A stretch of DNA of 64,000 bases from the NCBI RefSeq assembly GCF_016865255.1, contig NZ_CP033381.1:1240001-1304000 (forward strand), given 5' to 3'. Positions 28,212-37,202 of the stretch are shown here, one piece after another. The first letter of the stretch is position 1. Each line of letters begins with the position of its first letter. The notes below the pieces were generated by a model. It was not told the origin of the DNA. It did no database searches and worked only from the letters and a program-made list of their open reading frames with translations. The position numbers and the translations under genes were made by a program. The DNA comes from Methylomonas sp. LW13 (lineage in GTDB: Bacteria; Pseudomonadota; Gammaproteobacteria; Methylococcales; Methylomonadaceae).

Positions 28212-28681
28212 TCCGAGTCGGCCAAGGCTACGACGTCCACCGTTTCAAAGACGGCGACTACATCATTTTGGGTGGCGTGAGAATTCCTTACGAAAAAGGC
28301 CTGGAAGCCCATTCCGACGGCGACGTGGTATTGCATGCGCTGGCTGACGCCATCCTCGGCGCGGCGGCTTTAGGTGACATCGGCAAACATTTCCCCGATA
28401 CCGATCCCGAATTCAAGGGCGCCGACAGCCGCGTGTTACTGCGCCACGTTTATAAAATCGTCCAAGAAAAAGGCTACAAATTAGTCAACGCCGATGTGAC
28501 CATCATCGCCCAGGCACCGAAAATGCTCCCCCATGTGCCGGCCATGTGTGCCAACATCGCCGCCGACTTAGCTGTCGATGTTGATTTCATCAACGTCAAA
28601 GCTACTACCACCGAGAAACTGGGTTTCGAAGGGCGCAAGGAAGGTATTGCGGTGCAGGCGGTGGTGTTGATCGAGAAATAA
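28208..28681 (+). CDS. ispF: 2-C-methyl-D-erythritol 2,4-cyclodiphosphate synthase
   Basis: 157 residues, standard. Opens [12 protein letters not shown] with the zinc ligands Asp and His, and contains [14 protein letters not shown] and the [16 protein letters not shown] end motif. It closes CDP-ME-2-phosphate to the cyclodiphosphate. The start codon overlaps the ispD stop. Confidence 0.99.
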   Translation: MIRVGQGYDVHRFKDGDYIILGGVRIPYEKGLEAHSDGDVVLHALADAILGAAALGDIGKHFPDTDPEFKGADSRVLLRHVYKIVQEKGYKLVNADVTIIAQAPKMLPHVPAMCANIAADLAVDVDFINVKATTTEKLGFEGRKEGIAVQAVVLIEK

Positions 28682-28824
28682 AAGCGTTGCCAGTGTCTGA
28701 TCGAGCCAAATGAGGTACTCACCGCGAACCTTCTGGCTTTTACCATCGGTGCGGCCTTCGTTCGGTATGCGGTGCATACCCACAGATCTTTGGTGTTGAT
28801 GCTCTGTAAATTAAGGAGTCGACT

Positions 28825-29112
28825 GTGAGTAGAAATGACGCAATAAGCGAATTTATTGCTTACGGCTTCGAGCATTATGGAGACGGTTTTGGAATTGTTC
28901 TTTTTGGTATCACTATCCTTATTAGTTCCGGGATGATTCCTTGGCTAAGCGGCAGGCAAAAAAGAGGAGTTAAAGGGTATTTAGACGCGCAAAATGACTC
29001 ACGTCCGCCAACCATAGAGGAAGAGTATTGTCACTCGCACTACCTTACGTTTAAGGCTGGAATCTTCTTTGTTGTGTTAGGTGTTTTTTTTATACTTTTT
29101 CAACCAAGCTAA
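28825..29112 (+). CDS. small membrane protein of unknown function
   Basis: 95 residues from a GTG at 28825 with AAGGAG 6 nt upstream, a good start. Two hydrophobic segments at about residues 19-42 and 75-92 are separated by a charged loop (SGRQKRGVKGYLDAQNDSRPPTIEEEYCHSH is the region, about 42-73). It sits between ispF and truD, genes that are often neighbours in related genomes, in an AT-richer stretch with long flanking gaps, which suggests an inserted gene. No family recognised. Confidence 0.75.
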   Translation: MSRNDAISEFIAYGFEHYGDGFGIVLFGITILISSGMIPWLSGRQKRGVKGYLDAQNDSRPPTIEEEYCHSHYLTFKAGIFFVVLGVFFILFQPS

Positions 29113-29330
29113 TTTTCTGAACATTTGGGTTTACTACGCGATAGGCTCGAGTAGAACAACGAAAACTTCAGTTAGGGAGGTCAGGGCGTGCGCAGCGTTC
29201 CCTGACAATTTCATGGTGGCAACCCCCGGTATGTCGCGTGACCGCTTGGCAACCGCTCCTGTGTTGCTCTGCCTCCCGCATCCATGCAGTCGTATCGCGG
29301 AAACATGACCTAAGATATTTTACAAGTCCA

Positions 29331-30368
29331 ATGACAGATTTTAGTTTACCCGAATGGCCTTACGCCTACGGTGGCCCGTACGGTACCGGCGCCATCAAAA
29401 CCGAGCCTGAAGATTTCGTCGTCGAAGAAATTCTATCGTTTGAGCCAGAAGGCAGTGGCGAGCATGTATTCCTCCATATCCAAAAAATCGGCGAAAACAC
29501 CGAATATGTCGCGCGGCAGTTGGCTCGCCATGCCGGTGTCAGACAACACGATGTCAGCTACGCCGGTCTGAAGGATAGACATGGCCGCACCCGGCAATGG
29601 TTCAGCGTGTGGCTGCCGGGTAAGGCTGATCCGGATTGGTCAGCTATCGAAACCGACAGGTTGCAGGTTTTGCAAACGGTCCGGCATGCCCGGAAACTTA
29701 AGCGCGGCGTATTGGCCGGCAACCGCTTTACTTTGCTGATCCGCAATTGGACAGGCGATCAAGAACTTGCCGAAAAGCAGTTGCAACACATCAAAGCCCA
29801 GGGTTTTCCGAATTACTTCGGCCCGCAGCGTTTCGGGCATCACGGCCAAAATATCGATCGTGCATTGGCGATGTTTGCCGGTGCCAAGGTCAAACGCGAA
29901 CAACGTTCCTTGTATCTGTCGGCGGCGCGCTCGTATTTGTTCAATTTAATCTTGGCCCGGCGCGTCGAGCAAGCCAATTGGCAGCGTGCGATAAGTGGCG
30001 ATGTATTCAAGCTAGACGGCAGTAATAGCTGTTTTACCGGCGATACCAACGACGTCAGTCTCTCGGCACGTGTCGAGCAGGGCGATATTCATCCCACCGG
30101 GATCATGTGGGGTCGTGGCGGTAAGATTGCCACAGCTGAGGCTGGTGCGATAGAAGACGCCGTGATTGCCGCTAACGCAGCCGTAGCCGACGGATTGCTT
30201 GCGTTTGATCTGGAAGCAGATCGTCGGGCCTTGCGCGCATTGCCGCAAGATATGGCGTGGCAGTGGTTGGACAATCAACTCAAGTTGAGCTTCAATTTGC
30301 CCGCCGGTAGCTATGCCACCGCCTTGTTACGGGAAATTATCGGTGATGCACCTGGTGCCGGTGATTGA
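29331..30368 (+). CDS. truD: tRNA pseudouridine(13) synthase
   Basis: 345 residues from the ATG at 29331; the frame extends 31 codons upstream but without TruD-like sequence. The TruD signature GLKDRHGRTRQWFS carries the catalytic Asp82, and the GFPNYFGPQRFG motif is present at about residue 160. It converts U13 of tRNA-Glu to pseudouridine. It follows ispF after the inserted small membrane gene. Confidence 0.97.
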   Translation: MTDFSLPEWPYAYGGPYGTGAIKTEPEDFVVEEILSFEPEGSGEHVFLHIQKIGENTEYVARQLARHAGVRQHDVSYAGLKDRHGRTRQWFSVWLPGKADPDWSAIETDRLQVLQTVRHARKLKRGVLAGNRFTLLIRNWTGDQELAEKQLQHIKAQGFPNYFGPQRFGHHGQNIDRALAMFAGAKVKREQRSLYLSAARSYLFNLILARRVEQANWQRAISGDVFKLDGSNSCFTGDTNDVSLSARVEQGDIHPTGIMWGRGGKIATAEAGAIEDAVIAANAAVADGLLAFDLEADRRALRALPQDMAWQWLDNQLKLSFNLPAGSYATALLREIIGDAPGAGD

Positions 30369-30390
30369 ATTTGCTTTGATAAAATTGCTT

Positions 30391-30419
30391 TTTAAGTTGT
30401 AATGGCAGCGCTTTATAAT
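30391..30419 (+). promoter_or_regulatory. possible sigma-70 promoter of the type I secretion operon
   Basis: TATAAT at 30414-30419 is a perfect -10 box; TTTAAG at 30391-30396 is a weak -35 at 17 bp spacing. It lies 60 nt before the first gene of the operon. Confidence 0.45.
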
Positions 30420-30479
30420 ACTTAAGTACAGTAGCGCGCCTAAGCGTTATAAGAACTATAACTTCTACTCACATCCTCC

Positions 30480-32630
30480 ATGCCTGATAGCGGCCAGATA
30501 TCCGGACCAGCAGATTCCACGTTTGACGATCCTTTATTGTTGGCTTTGCTGTCGGTCTGCAAGTTGTTGCATATCCCGCAAACCGCCACGGCCTTGGTGG
30601 CAGGGCTGCCCTTAGTCGATAATAAATTAACACCGGCCTTGTTTACGCGAGCCGCTGAACGCGCCGGTTTGACCAGCCGCTTGTTGCGCAGGCCCTTGCA
30701 GAAAATTTCCAATTTGGTGCTGCCGGCAGTGTTGTTGCTTAAAGATGGCAACGCCTGCGTGTTGCTTGCCAAGAACGCAGAAAACTATACCGTGGTGTTG
30801 CCGGAAACCGAGAGCGGCGAAAAGATTGTTAGCGTTGCGGAGCTGCAAGCCAGTTACAGCGGTTCGGCTTTTTTTGTGCAATTACAGCATCGCTTTGACG
30901 GCAGAACCGCGGAATCGGCGGTGCCTAAGGTCAAACATTGGTTTTGGGACGTCCTGTATAAATCTTGGCCGATTTATGCGGAAGTGTTGGCGGCCTCGGT
31001 ATTAATCAATCTGTTTGCTTTGGCGGCGCCGTTATTTTTCATGAATGTGTATGATCGCGTGGTGCCGAATCACGCGCTGGAAACCTTGTGGGTACTGACG
31101 GTAGGCGTGTTGATCGTGTTTGGCTTTGAATTGGCGATGAAGCTGCTGCGAAGTTATTTTATCGATGCGGCCGGTAAGCGCGCCGATATTATCTTGTCGG
31201 CGAATATTTTTGAAAAACTGATGAATATTCGCATGGAAGCCAGGCCGCCATCGGTGGGTGCATTTGCCAACAACCTGAGCGAATTCGAATCGTTTCGCGA
31301 GTTTTTGACCTCGGCGACGCTGGTGACATTGATCGACTTGCCGTTTTTGTTTTTGTTTTTAGTGATTATTTATAGCGTCGGCGGCAGTTTGGCTTTGATT
31401 CCGTTGGCGATTTTACCGTTGGCCATGTTGATTGGTATCGCCTTGCAGGCGCCGTTAAAGAACACGATCAACGCCATGTTCAAATTCGGCGGCGAGAAAA
31501 ATGCCACACTGGTGGAAGCGCTGTCCAATCTGGAAACTATCAAAACGGCCGGTGCGGAAGGGCAATTGCAGCGCCGTAGGGAACAGAATGTCGGCGAAAT
31601 TGCCCGGCTGGGGTTAAAGTCGCGGTTTTATGCCGGCTTAACCGTCAATTTGACTGCTTTCCTACAGCAATTGGCATCGGTATTGGTGGTGGTGGCCGGT
31701 GTCTACCAGATTACGGATGGCGATTTGACGACCGGCGGCTTGGTGGCTTGCACAATGTTGACCTCGCGGGCCTTGGCGCCGGTGGGGCAGGTCGCCGCAC
31801 TATTGACCCGTTACCATCAAGCTGTGACCGCCTTGGGGTCGTTTAACCGCATGATGGCCTTACCGGTGGAACGCGAGAGTGGTAAGGACTATTTGCATAG
31901 GCCGGGTTTCAAGGGCGAGATAGAGTTCAAGCACGTCCGTTTCAGCTATCCGCAGCAACCGGTCAAGGCCCTGGACGGCATAACGTTTAAGATCAAGGCT
32001 GGTGAGCGCGTGGGGTTTATCGGCCGCATCGGTTCCGGCAAGAGTACGTTGGAAAAATTGATGCTGGGTTTATATCAGGCGCAAGAGGGTTCGATATTGA
32101 TAGACGGCACCGATATTCGCCAAATCGATCCTTCCGATTTACGCCGGCAAATCGGCTATGTGCCGCAAGATATTGCCTTAATGTTCGGTAGCGTGAAGGA
32201 CAATATTGTCTTGGGTTCACGCTACGCCGATGACGCTACGGTGTTAAAAGCGGCGGCGATTGCCGGTGTGGATCAATTCGTCAGTAAACATCCTGCGGGT
32301 TTTGATTTGCAAGTGGGCGAACGCGGTGCATCCTTGTCCGGTGGGCAGCGGCAGAGTATTGCGCTGGCTAGAGCTTTGCTGTTGTCGCCATCCATTTTTA
32401 TTATGGATGAGCCGACCAACGCGATGGACAACAGTAGCGAGGAGGCGTTTAAACAGCGGTTTGCTGCGCAATTGGGCGAACAGACTCTGATACTGGTTAC
32501 GCATCGCATGTCGTTGCTGAGTTTGGTGGATAGATTGATCGTAATGGACGGCGGACATATGGTCGCAGACGGCCCTAAGGACCATGTGCTGGAAGCCTTG
32601 CGCCAAGGACAGATCAAGGTGGCTATTTGA
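30480..32630 (+). CDS. type I secretion ABC transporter/permease with C39-like domain
   Basis: 716 residues. Residues about 15-135 are a degenerate C39 peptidase-like domain: the region where bacteriocin exporters have a catalytic Cys reads PLLLALLSVCKLLHI without the DCG motif, so it should bind but not cut the substrate, as in RTX exporters. Six membrane helices lie between about 155 and 440. The ATPase domain has Walker A GRIGSGKST (515-523), signature SLSGGQRQS and Walker B IFIMDEPT. It closely fits the LapB/LssB type that exports large adhesins. With the downstream HlyD- and TolC-like proteins it forms a complete trans-envelope channel. The substrate is not in the window. Confidence 0.95.
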   Translation: MPDSGQISGPADSTFDDPLLLALLSVCKLLHIPQTATALVAGLPLVDNKLTPALFTRAAERAGLTSRLLRRPLQKISNLVLPAVLLLKDGNACVLLAKNAENYTVVLPETESGEKIVSVAELQASYSGSAFFVQLQHRFDGRTAESAVPKVKHWFWDVLYKSWPIYAEVLAASVLINLFALAAPLFFMNVYDRVVPNHALETLWVLTVGVLIVFGFELAMKLLRSYFIDAAGKRADIILSANIFEKLMNIRMEARPPSVGAFANNLSEFESFREFLTSATLVTLIDLPFLFLFLVIIYSVGGSLALIPLAILPLAMLIGIALQAPLKNTINAMFKFGGEKNATLVEALSNLETIKTAGAEGQLQRRREQNVGEIARLGLKSRFYAGLTVNLTAFLQQLASVLVVVAGVYQITDGDLTTGGLVACTMLTSRALAPVGQVAALLTRYHQAVTALGSFNRMMALPVERESGKDYLHRPGFKGEIEFKHVRFSYPQQPVKALDGITFKIKAGERVGFIGRIGSGKSTLEKLMLGLYQAQEGSILIDGTDIRQIDPSDLRRQIGYVPQDIALMFGSVKDNIVLGSRYADDATVLKAAAIAGVDQFVSKHPAGFDLQVGERGASLSGGQRQSIALARALLLSPSIFIMDEPTNAMDNSSEEAFKQRFAAQLGEQTLILVTHRMSLLSLVDRLIVMDGGHMVADGPKDHVLEALRQGQIKVAI

Positions 32631-32631
32631 T

Positions 32632-33990
32632 ATGTTGAAAAAAATAGCCGAGTGGCGCGCTGAGCATCGCTATCGAGCCGAAGATCAGGGCTTTTTAAGT
32701 GACGTCAACGCCGCCAATCTTTACGAATTACCCTTGCAAAGCCATTTGATCCTGTGGTCCTCGGTGGCATTTGTGGTGGTGGCCTTGGTTTGGGCCGGAT
32801 TTGCCAGCTTGGACGAAGTCACACGTGGTGACGGCAAGACCATACCGTCCAGTCAGGTCCAGGTGGTGCAGAATCTGGAGGGTGGTATCGTTTCGGAAAT
32901 ATTGGTTCAAGAAGGCCAACTGGTGGACAAGGATCAAGTGTTGCTGCAACTCGATCAAGTCCGTTTTGCTTCCTCGTTTAAGGAAGCCAAGTTAAAGTAT
33001 TACGAGTTACTGGCGAATACCGCGCGCTTGAATGCCGAAGTCAATGGCACGCCTTTGGCGATTCCTGAGGAGGTTTTGAAAAACGCGCCGCAAATTGCTG
33101 AGAATGCCAGGCAATTGCTGGTTTCCAAGCAGAGCGAAATAAGATCGAATAGCGACATTTTCGCCGAGCAGGTACGGCAGAAAGAGCAGGAAATTATTGA
33201 AATTCAATCGAAAAGTGACCAGTTGGCGCGTAGCTACAAATTATTGCAAGACGAAGTGAAGATGTCTGAACCGCTGGTGGCTGACGGGGCGATGTCGCAA
33301 GTTGAATTATTGCGTTTGCAGCGTGCCGCCAACGATTTGAAGGGCGAACTGAATTCTGCCAATCTGGCGATGCCGCGGCTACGTTCGTCATTGGACGAAG
33401 CGCGTAACAAATTAGCGGAGATCAAGATTCGTTATAAAACCGAAGCCTTGAAAGAGTTGAACGAAGTGAAGGCGGAACTGGATCGTACATCCGAATCTGC
33501 CGTTGCTCTAGAAGATAGGGTTAGCCGTACTAGAGTGCTGTCGCCGGTAAAAGGCACGGTAAAACGCATCAAGGTGGCTACGGTGGGTGGCGTTATTCAA
33601 CCCGGCATGGATTTGCTGGAAATCGTGCCGCTGGAAGATCAGTTGTTGATAGAAGCGAAAATTCGGCCGGCGGACATTGCTTTTCTTCGCCCTGGGCAGA
33701 AAGCTGTGGTAAAACTAAGCGCTTATGATTTTTCGATCTACGGCGGCCTGGAGGCCTCTTTGGAACATATCAGCGCCGACAGCATACCCGGCGAAAAGAA
33801 AGATGAAGACAGTTACTACTTGATTCGTTTGCGCACCGCTAAAAATTACCTGGAAAAGGGCGGCGAACGCTTGGAAATCATTGCCGGGATGACCGCGGAA
33901 GTTGATATTTTGACCGGAAAAAAAACAGTGCTTGATTACCTCTTGAAGCCGATATTGAAAGCCAGGGATAGGGCTTTAAGAGAACGATAA
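32632..33990 (+). CDS. HlyD-family membrane fusion protein of the type I secretion system
   Basis: 452 residues from the ATG at 32632, one base after the stop of the ABC gene with AAGGTGG inside that gene. One membrane helix (about 41-63) follows a cytoplasmic end of 40 residues. The periplasmic part has the split lipoyl domain (SQVQVVQNLEGGIVSEILVQ-like, about 82-105), a long coiled-coil hairpin (about 125-310), and a beta-barrel end. The signature IKVATVGGVIQPGMDLLEIVP of HlyD adaptors is at about 310-345. It links the ABC transporter to the outer membrane TolC-like channel; LapC-like. Confidence 0.95.
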   Translation: MLKKIAEWRAEHRYRAEDQGFLSDVNAANLYELPLQSHLILWSSVAFVVVALVWAGFASLDEVTRGDGKTIPSSQVQVVQNLEGGIVSEILVQEGQLVDKDQVLLQLDQVRFASSFKEAKLKYYELLANTARLNAEVNGTPLAIPEEVLKNAPQIAENARQLLVSKQSEIRSNSDIFAEQVRQKEQEIIEIQSKSDQLARSYKLLQDEVKMSEPLVADGAMSQVELLRLQRAANDLKGELNSANLAMPRLRSSLDEARNKLAEIKIRYKTEALKELNEVKAELDRTSESAVALEDRVSRTRVLSPVKGTVKRIKVATVGGVIQPGMDLLEIVPLEDQLLIEAKIRPADIAFLRPGQKAVVKLSAYDFSIYGGLEASLEHISADSIPGEKKDEDSYYLIRLRTAKNYLEKGGERLEIIAGMTAEVDILTGKKTVLDYLLKPILKARDRALRER

Positions 33991-34011
33991 CTCATAACAA
34001 CAATTACATTT

Positions 34012-34659
34012 GTGGCTAACATACTGATTTATTCCAATAATCCTCAGCTGACGGCGCAGTGGACTCATGCGCTGATCGCGGAATATAACGTTAGTATGCT
34101 GCACAGTATTCGCGGTGAATATACCGCCGATGCAGTGATTTTCGATGCAAAAAAACTGGATGACGATGCCAGCTTGTTAACGGTTTTTGCTAACAAAAAG
34201 GTCCGGTTTCTGGTGATGGGTTGCGATTGGCCGGAACATAAGCAGATCGAGGTGCTGATTAACGGTGCCGCCGGCTATTGCGAACAATCCGAAGCGTCGG
34301 AGCTTTTAACTCGTGCGGTAGCTTGTATTTTGGCGGGCGATATTTGGATTCGTCGGGCTTTGGTGCCCAAGGTCATTGGTGTGTTGACCAGTGCCAGGCG
34401 TCCACAACTTGCACCTAATACTGTCGATACCGAACTAAAGCTAAAGCAACTGGCTAGTCTATCCGCGCGCGAAGTGGAAGTGGCGGACATGATACGGCAG
34501 GGCGAAAGTAATAAGCGTATTGCTTTTGCGATGAATATTTCCGAGCGTACTGTAAAAGCGCATTTATCGTCGATTTTTAGGAAATTGAATGTCGACGACC
34601 GATTGAGATTAGCCCTATTGTTAAAAGAAATCGACCAATATCAGAGAGGAATGTTATGA
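34012..34659 (+). CDS. LuxR-type response regulator inside the secretion operon
   Basis: 215 residues from a GTG start. Residues about 1-120 resemble a receiver-like domain but are divergent: a possible phosphoacceptor Asp lies in DAVIFDAKK (about 45), and the lysine and acid pair are not clear. Residues about 145-205 form a clean LuxR helix-turn-helix (LSAREVEVADMIRQGESNKRIA and SERTVKAHLSSIFRKLN). It is placed between the membrane fusion protein and the TolC gene and overlaps the latter by four bases, so it is made with the exporter. It may control this operon or the unseen adhesin. No kinase gene is near. Confidence 0.9.
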   Translation: MANILIYSNNPQLTAQWTHALIAEYNVSMLHSIRGEYTADAVIFDAKKLDDDASLLTVFANKKVRFLVMGCDWPEHKQIEVLINGAAGYCEQSEASELLTRAVACILAGDIWIRRALVPKVIGVLTSARRPQLAPNTVDTELKLKQLASLSAREVEVADMIRQGESNKRIAFAMNISERTVKAHLSSIFRKLNVDDRLRLALLLKEIDQYQRGML

Positions 34660-35984
34660 GAGTCAGCAGGAGTTTGAGTTTAGGAATAGCCATGCATTTG
34701 GCCTGTGTATCCAGCAGCCAGGCGTTGAGTTTGCAAGAATCTATTCAGAAAGTATTGGATGAAAATCCCCAAGTCCAAGCTGCCAAATCAGAACGCCGCG
34801 CGGTTGAAGAGGAAATCGGCCAAGCCAAGGCCGGCTATTTCCCAACGGTGGATGTCACAGCCGGCATCGGCTGGGAAGAATCGAATAACCCTACCACTCG
34901 TGGCCGCGGTGACGGATCGGTTTTTTATCATAGGGAGGAAGGGGCGATTCTGGCCAGACAAATGTTGTTTGATGGCCTGGCTACTCCGAATGAAGTGGAG
35001 AGACAGGAAGCTCGCACCGACTCAAGGGCTTACACCGTATTTGGCCGATCGGAAATAACCGCGCTTGATGGTGTTGAAGCCTATATCAAGGTGTTGCGGC
35101 GTCAGGAGTTGTTGAATCTGGCTAAGGAAAATCTGCAACGCCATCAAGGTACCAACGATCAAATCAAACTGCGTAGTGAACGCGGCGTGGGCAAACGGGC
35201 CGACGTCGACCAGTCGATGGGCCGGGTAGCCTTGGCGGAAAAGAATGTGTTGTCCGAAATCGGTAATTTGAAAGATGCCGAGACCAGTTTCTTGCGAGTC
35301 ATAGGTATGCTGCCGGAAGGGATTCAGCCGATTCAGTCCCCTGAAGCCGCATTACCTCAGACGCTTGATCAAGCTATAGAGGAAGCGTTGGCCGACCATC
35401 CTATTCTGAAATCGGCCAATTCCGATATCGATTCGGCATTTGCCCAACATGCTACGGCTATGGCGCCTTATTTTCCGCGTTTTGATATTGAGACAGGCGT
35501 CAGTCATAACTACAATCTGGACGGGATTCGCGGTACCAACTCGGATATGACGGCAATGTTACGCATGCGCTATAACATTTTTAACGGCGGTAAGGATGTA
35601 GCCCGCCGCGAGCAAACCGCGCAGTTGATCAACCAGGCCAAGGATATTCGTGATAATACGCATAGGCAGGTGATTGAAAGCATGCGTTTGTCGTGGGTGG
35701 CTCACCAAACCGTGAAAAGTCAGTTGGAGTTTTTTAAACAGCACGTCGATTCCAGCGAGAAGACCATCAGCGCTTATCAGCAGCAATTCAATATCGGTCA
35801 ACGTACGTTATTGGACTTGTTGGATACCTTCAACGAGGCCTATATTGCCAAAAGTTCGTATATCAATGCCAAATATGACGAGTTGTTTTCGCAATTCCGG
35901 ATTTTAGCGAGCAAAGGCCAATTGAATAAGTATTTGGGTACGACCTTGCCAGCCGAAGTTCAACCGCTTAGTGCCGCTGACTAA
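34656..35984 (+). CDS. TolC-family outer membrane channel protein
   Basis: 442 residues with a signal peptide ending SSSQA (about 1-23). Two repeats of the outer membrane efflux protein domain are seen, each with long helices and the amphipathic beta strands (VDVTAGIGWEES; FDIETGVSHNYN). It fits the agglutination protein/LapE branch used with type I exporters of adhesins. Its start overlaps the regulator gene (ATGA). A terminator follows. Confidence 0.94.
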   Translation: MRVSRSLSLGIAMHLACVSSSQALSLQESIQKVLDENPQVQAAKSERRAVEEEIGQAKAGYFPTVDVTAGIGWEESNNPTTRGRGDGSVFYHREEGAILARQMLFDGLATPNEVERQEARTDSRAYTVFGRSEITALDGVEAYIKVLRRQELLNLAKENLQRHQGTNDQIKLRSERGVGKRADVDQSMGRVALAEKNVLSEIGNLKDAETSFLRVIGMLPEGIQPIQSPEAALPQTLDQAIEEALADHPILKSANSDIDSAFAQHATAMAPYFPRFDIETGVSHNYNLDGIRGTNSDMTAMLRMRYNIFNGGKDVARREQTAQLINQAKDIRDNTHRQVIESMRLSWVAHQTVKSQLEFFKQHVDSSEKTISAYQQQFNIGQRTLLDLLDTFNEAYIAKSSYINAKYDELFSQFRILASKGQLNKYLGTTLPAEVQPLSAAD

Positions 35985-36026
35985 GGCGATCAATCGTTAA
36001 TAGTTAAGGCTAGGTAGAGACTTAGA

Positions 36027-36064
36027 CTTCCCCCCAAATTGAACCTATTTGGGGAGAAGTTTTC
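36027..36064 (+). terminator. probable terminator of the secretion operon
   Basis: CTTCCCCCCAAAT and ATTTGGGGAGAAG form a stem of about 12 bp with one mismatch and a TGAACCT loop, followed by TTTTC. It lies 43 nt after the TolC gene stop and before the convergent formate dehydrogenase operon. Confidence 0.65.
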
Positions 36065-36132
36065 AATGAGGCTGATGAGCCGTTTGGAGCGCTGGTCGAT
36101 AAACTGATTCAATACAATTTGACCAGCTAGAG

Positions 36133-36345
36133 CTACTTGGCAATACGCAATACCGCTTCCGACACTATCTCCATCAACTCTTTACCACCTTGTTGCACGT
36201 ATTCTACAATCGCTTTACGCATGCGCGGTTCCCAAAAGTTGCGGATATGTTGTTCAACGCCTTTAATGGCCAATTCCCGATCGGGTTCGGATTTAAAAAA
36301 AGCGCCAATGTTATTGGCCATTTTAATGAGATTATGGTTATCCAT
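36133..36345 (-). CDS. fdsD: NAD-dependent formate dehydrogenase subunit delta
   Basis: 70 residues, the size of FdsD. Opens DNHNLIKMANNIGAFFKSEPDR and contains HIRNFWEPRMRKAIVEY, the pattern of this family. FdsD is needed for assembly of the soluble FdsABG complex together with FdhD. It is the last gene of the minus-strand operon, 3 bp after fdhD. Confidence 0.93.
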   Translation of the reverse strand: MDNHNLIKMANNIGAFFKSEPDRELAIKGVEQHIRNFWEPRMRKAIVEYVQQGGKELMEIVSEAVLRIAK

Positions 36346-36348
36346 GTT

Positions 36349-37188
36349 CTATGCGGCTGATTCTTGGTAATGTTGTAAACGATGAGGGTGAGTGTAGATC
36401 ATGTGATTCTCGTGACGGGCGAAGCCGACCAGAGTCAGTCCGCACTCTTCCGCCAATTGAATCGCTAATGCGGTAGGTGCGGATATGGCTGCCAGCAGTG
36501 TGATGCCAACGCTGGCTGCTTTTTGTACCATTTCGTAACTGGCGCGGCTGGTCACTAGCAGCCAGCCATTTTCAAAATTGCAGTTGGCTTTGGCTAATGA
36601 GCCGATCAGTTTATCCAGTGCATTGTGGCGGCCGACATCCTCCCGTACCGCAACGATGCCGCGTTCCGGATGCAGCCACGCTGCCGCATGGACCGCGCCG
36701 GTCAATAAATTCAGAGATTGTTTTTGCGCCATATCGGCGAAACCGCTGCTCAATAGATGTGCACTAAGCGCTAAACCTTGGCCGACATGATGCGGGTGGC
36801 GGATGGCTTGTTCCAACGTAGTGGCTCCGCACAAACCGCAACCGGTTCTGCCGGTCATGTTTTTTCCCTTGCCGTGCAGTTTCTCGAATCGGGCTTCCGG
36901 AATCGTCATTCTGACTTCCACGCCTTTGGAGCGTTGTACGACACGTATCGATTGCAATTCGGATGGATGACCGATGATTTCCTCGGTCAGGCTGAAACCC
37001 AGCGCAAAATCTTCCAAATTAAGGGGCGTTGCCAGCATCACCACATGCGGAATGGTGTTGTAGACCAACACCACCGGCACTTCTTCGGCGACATAATCTT
37101 CCTTCGCGGTATGAACAGGCCCGCGCCAGCTATCGAACGTGCCGGTTCGATAGCTGGTCCAGCCCAGTTCGCTTGAGACTGCATCCAT
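36349..37188 (-). CDS. fdhD: formate dehydrogenase accessory sulfurtransferase FdhD
   Basis: 279 residues from the ATG at 37188; a start 30 codons earlier would overlap fdsA by 76 bp and lacks support. Neither has a clear ribosome binding site. The CGLCG motif in TGRTGCGLCGAT holds the two cysteines that carry sulfur from IscS to the molybdenum cofactor, and VREDVGRHNALDK is the family motif for cofactor binding. It sulfurates bis-MGD for FdsA in the cytoplasm. Confidence 0.95.
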   Translation of the reverse strand: MDAVSSELGWTSYRTGTFDSWRGPVHTAKEDYVAEEVPVVLVYNTIPHVVMLATPLNLEDFALGFSLTEEIIGHPSELQSIRVVQRSKGVEVRMTIPEARFEKLHGKGKNMTGRTGCGLCGATTLEQAIRHPHHVGQGLALSAHLLSSGFADMAQKQSLNLLTGAVHAAAWLHPERGIVAVREDVGRHNALDKLIGSLAKANCNFENGWLLVTSRASYEMVQKAASVGITLLAAISAPTALAIQLAEECGLTLVGFARHENHMIYTHPHRLQHYQESAA

Positions 37189-37202
37189 AAATCGGTTGCG
37201 GT

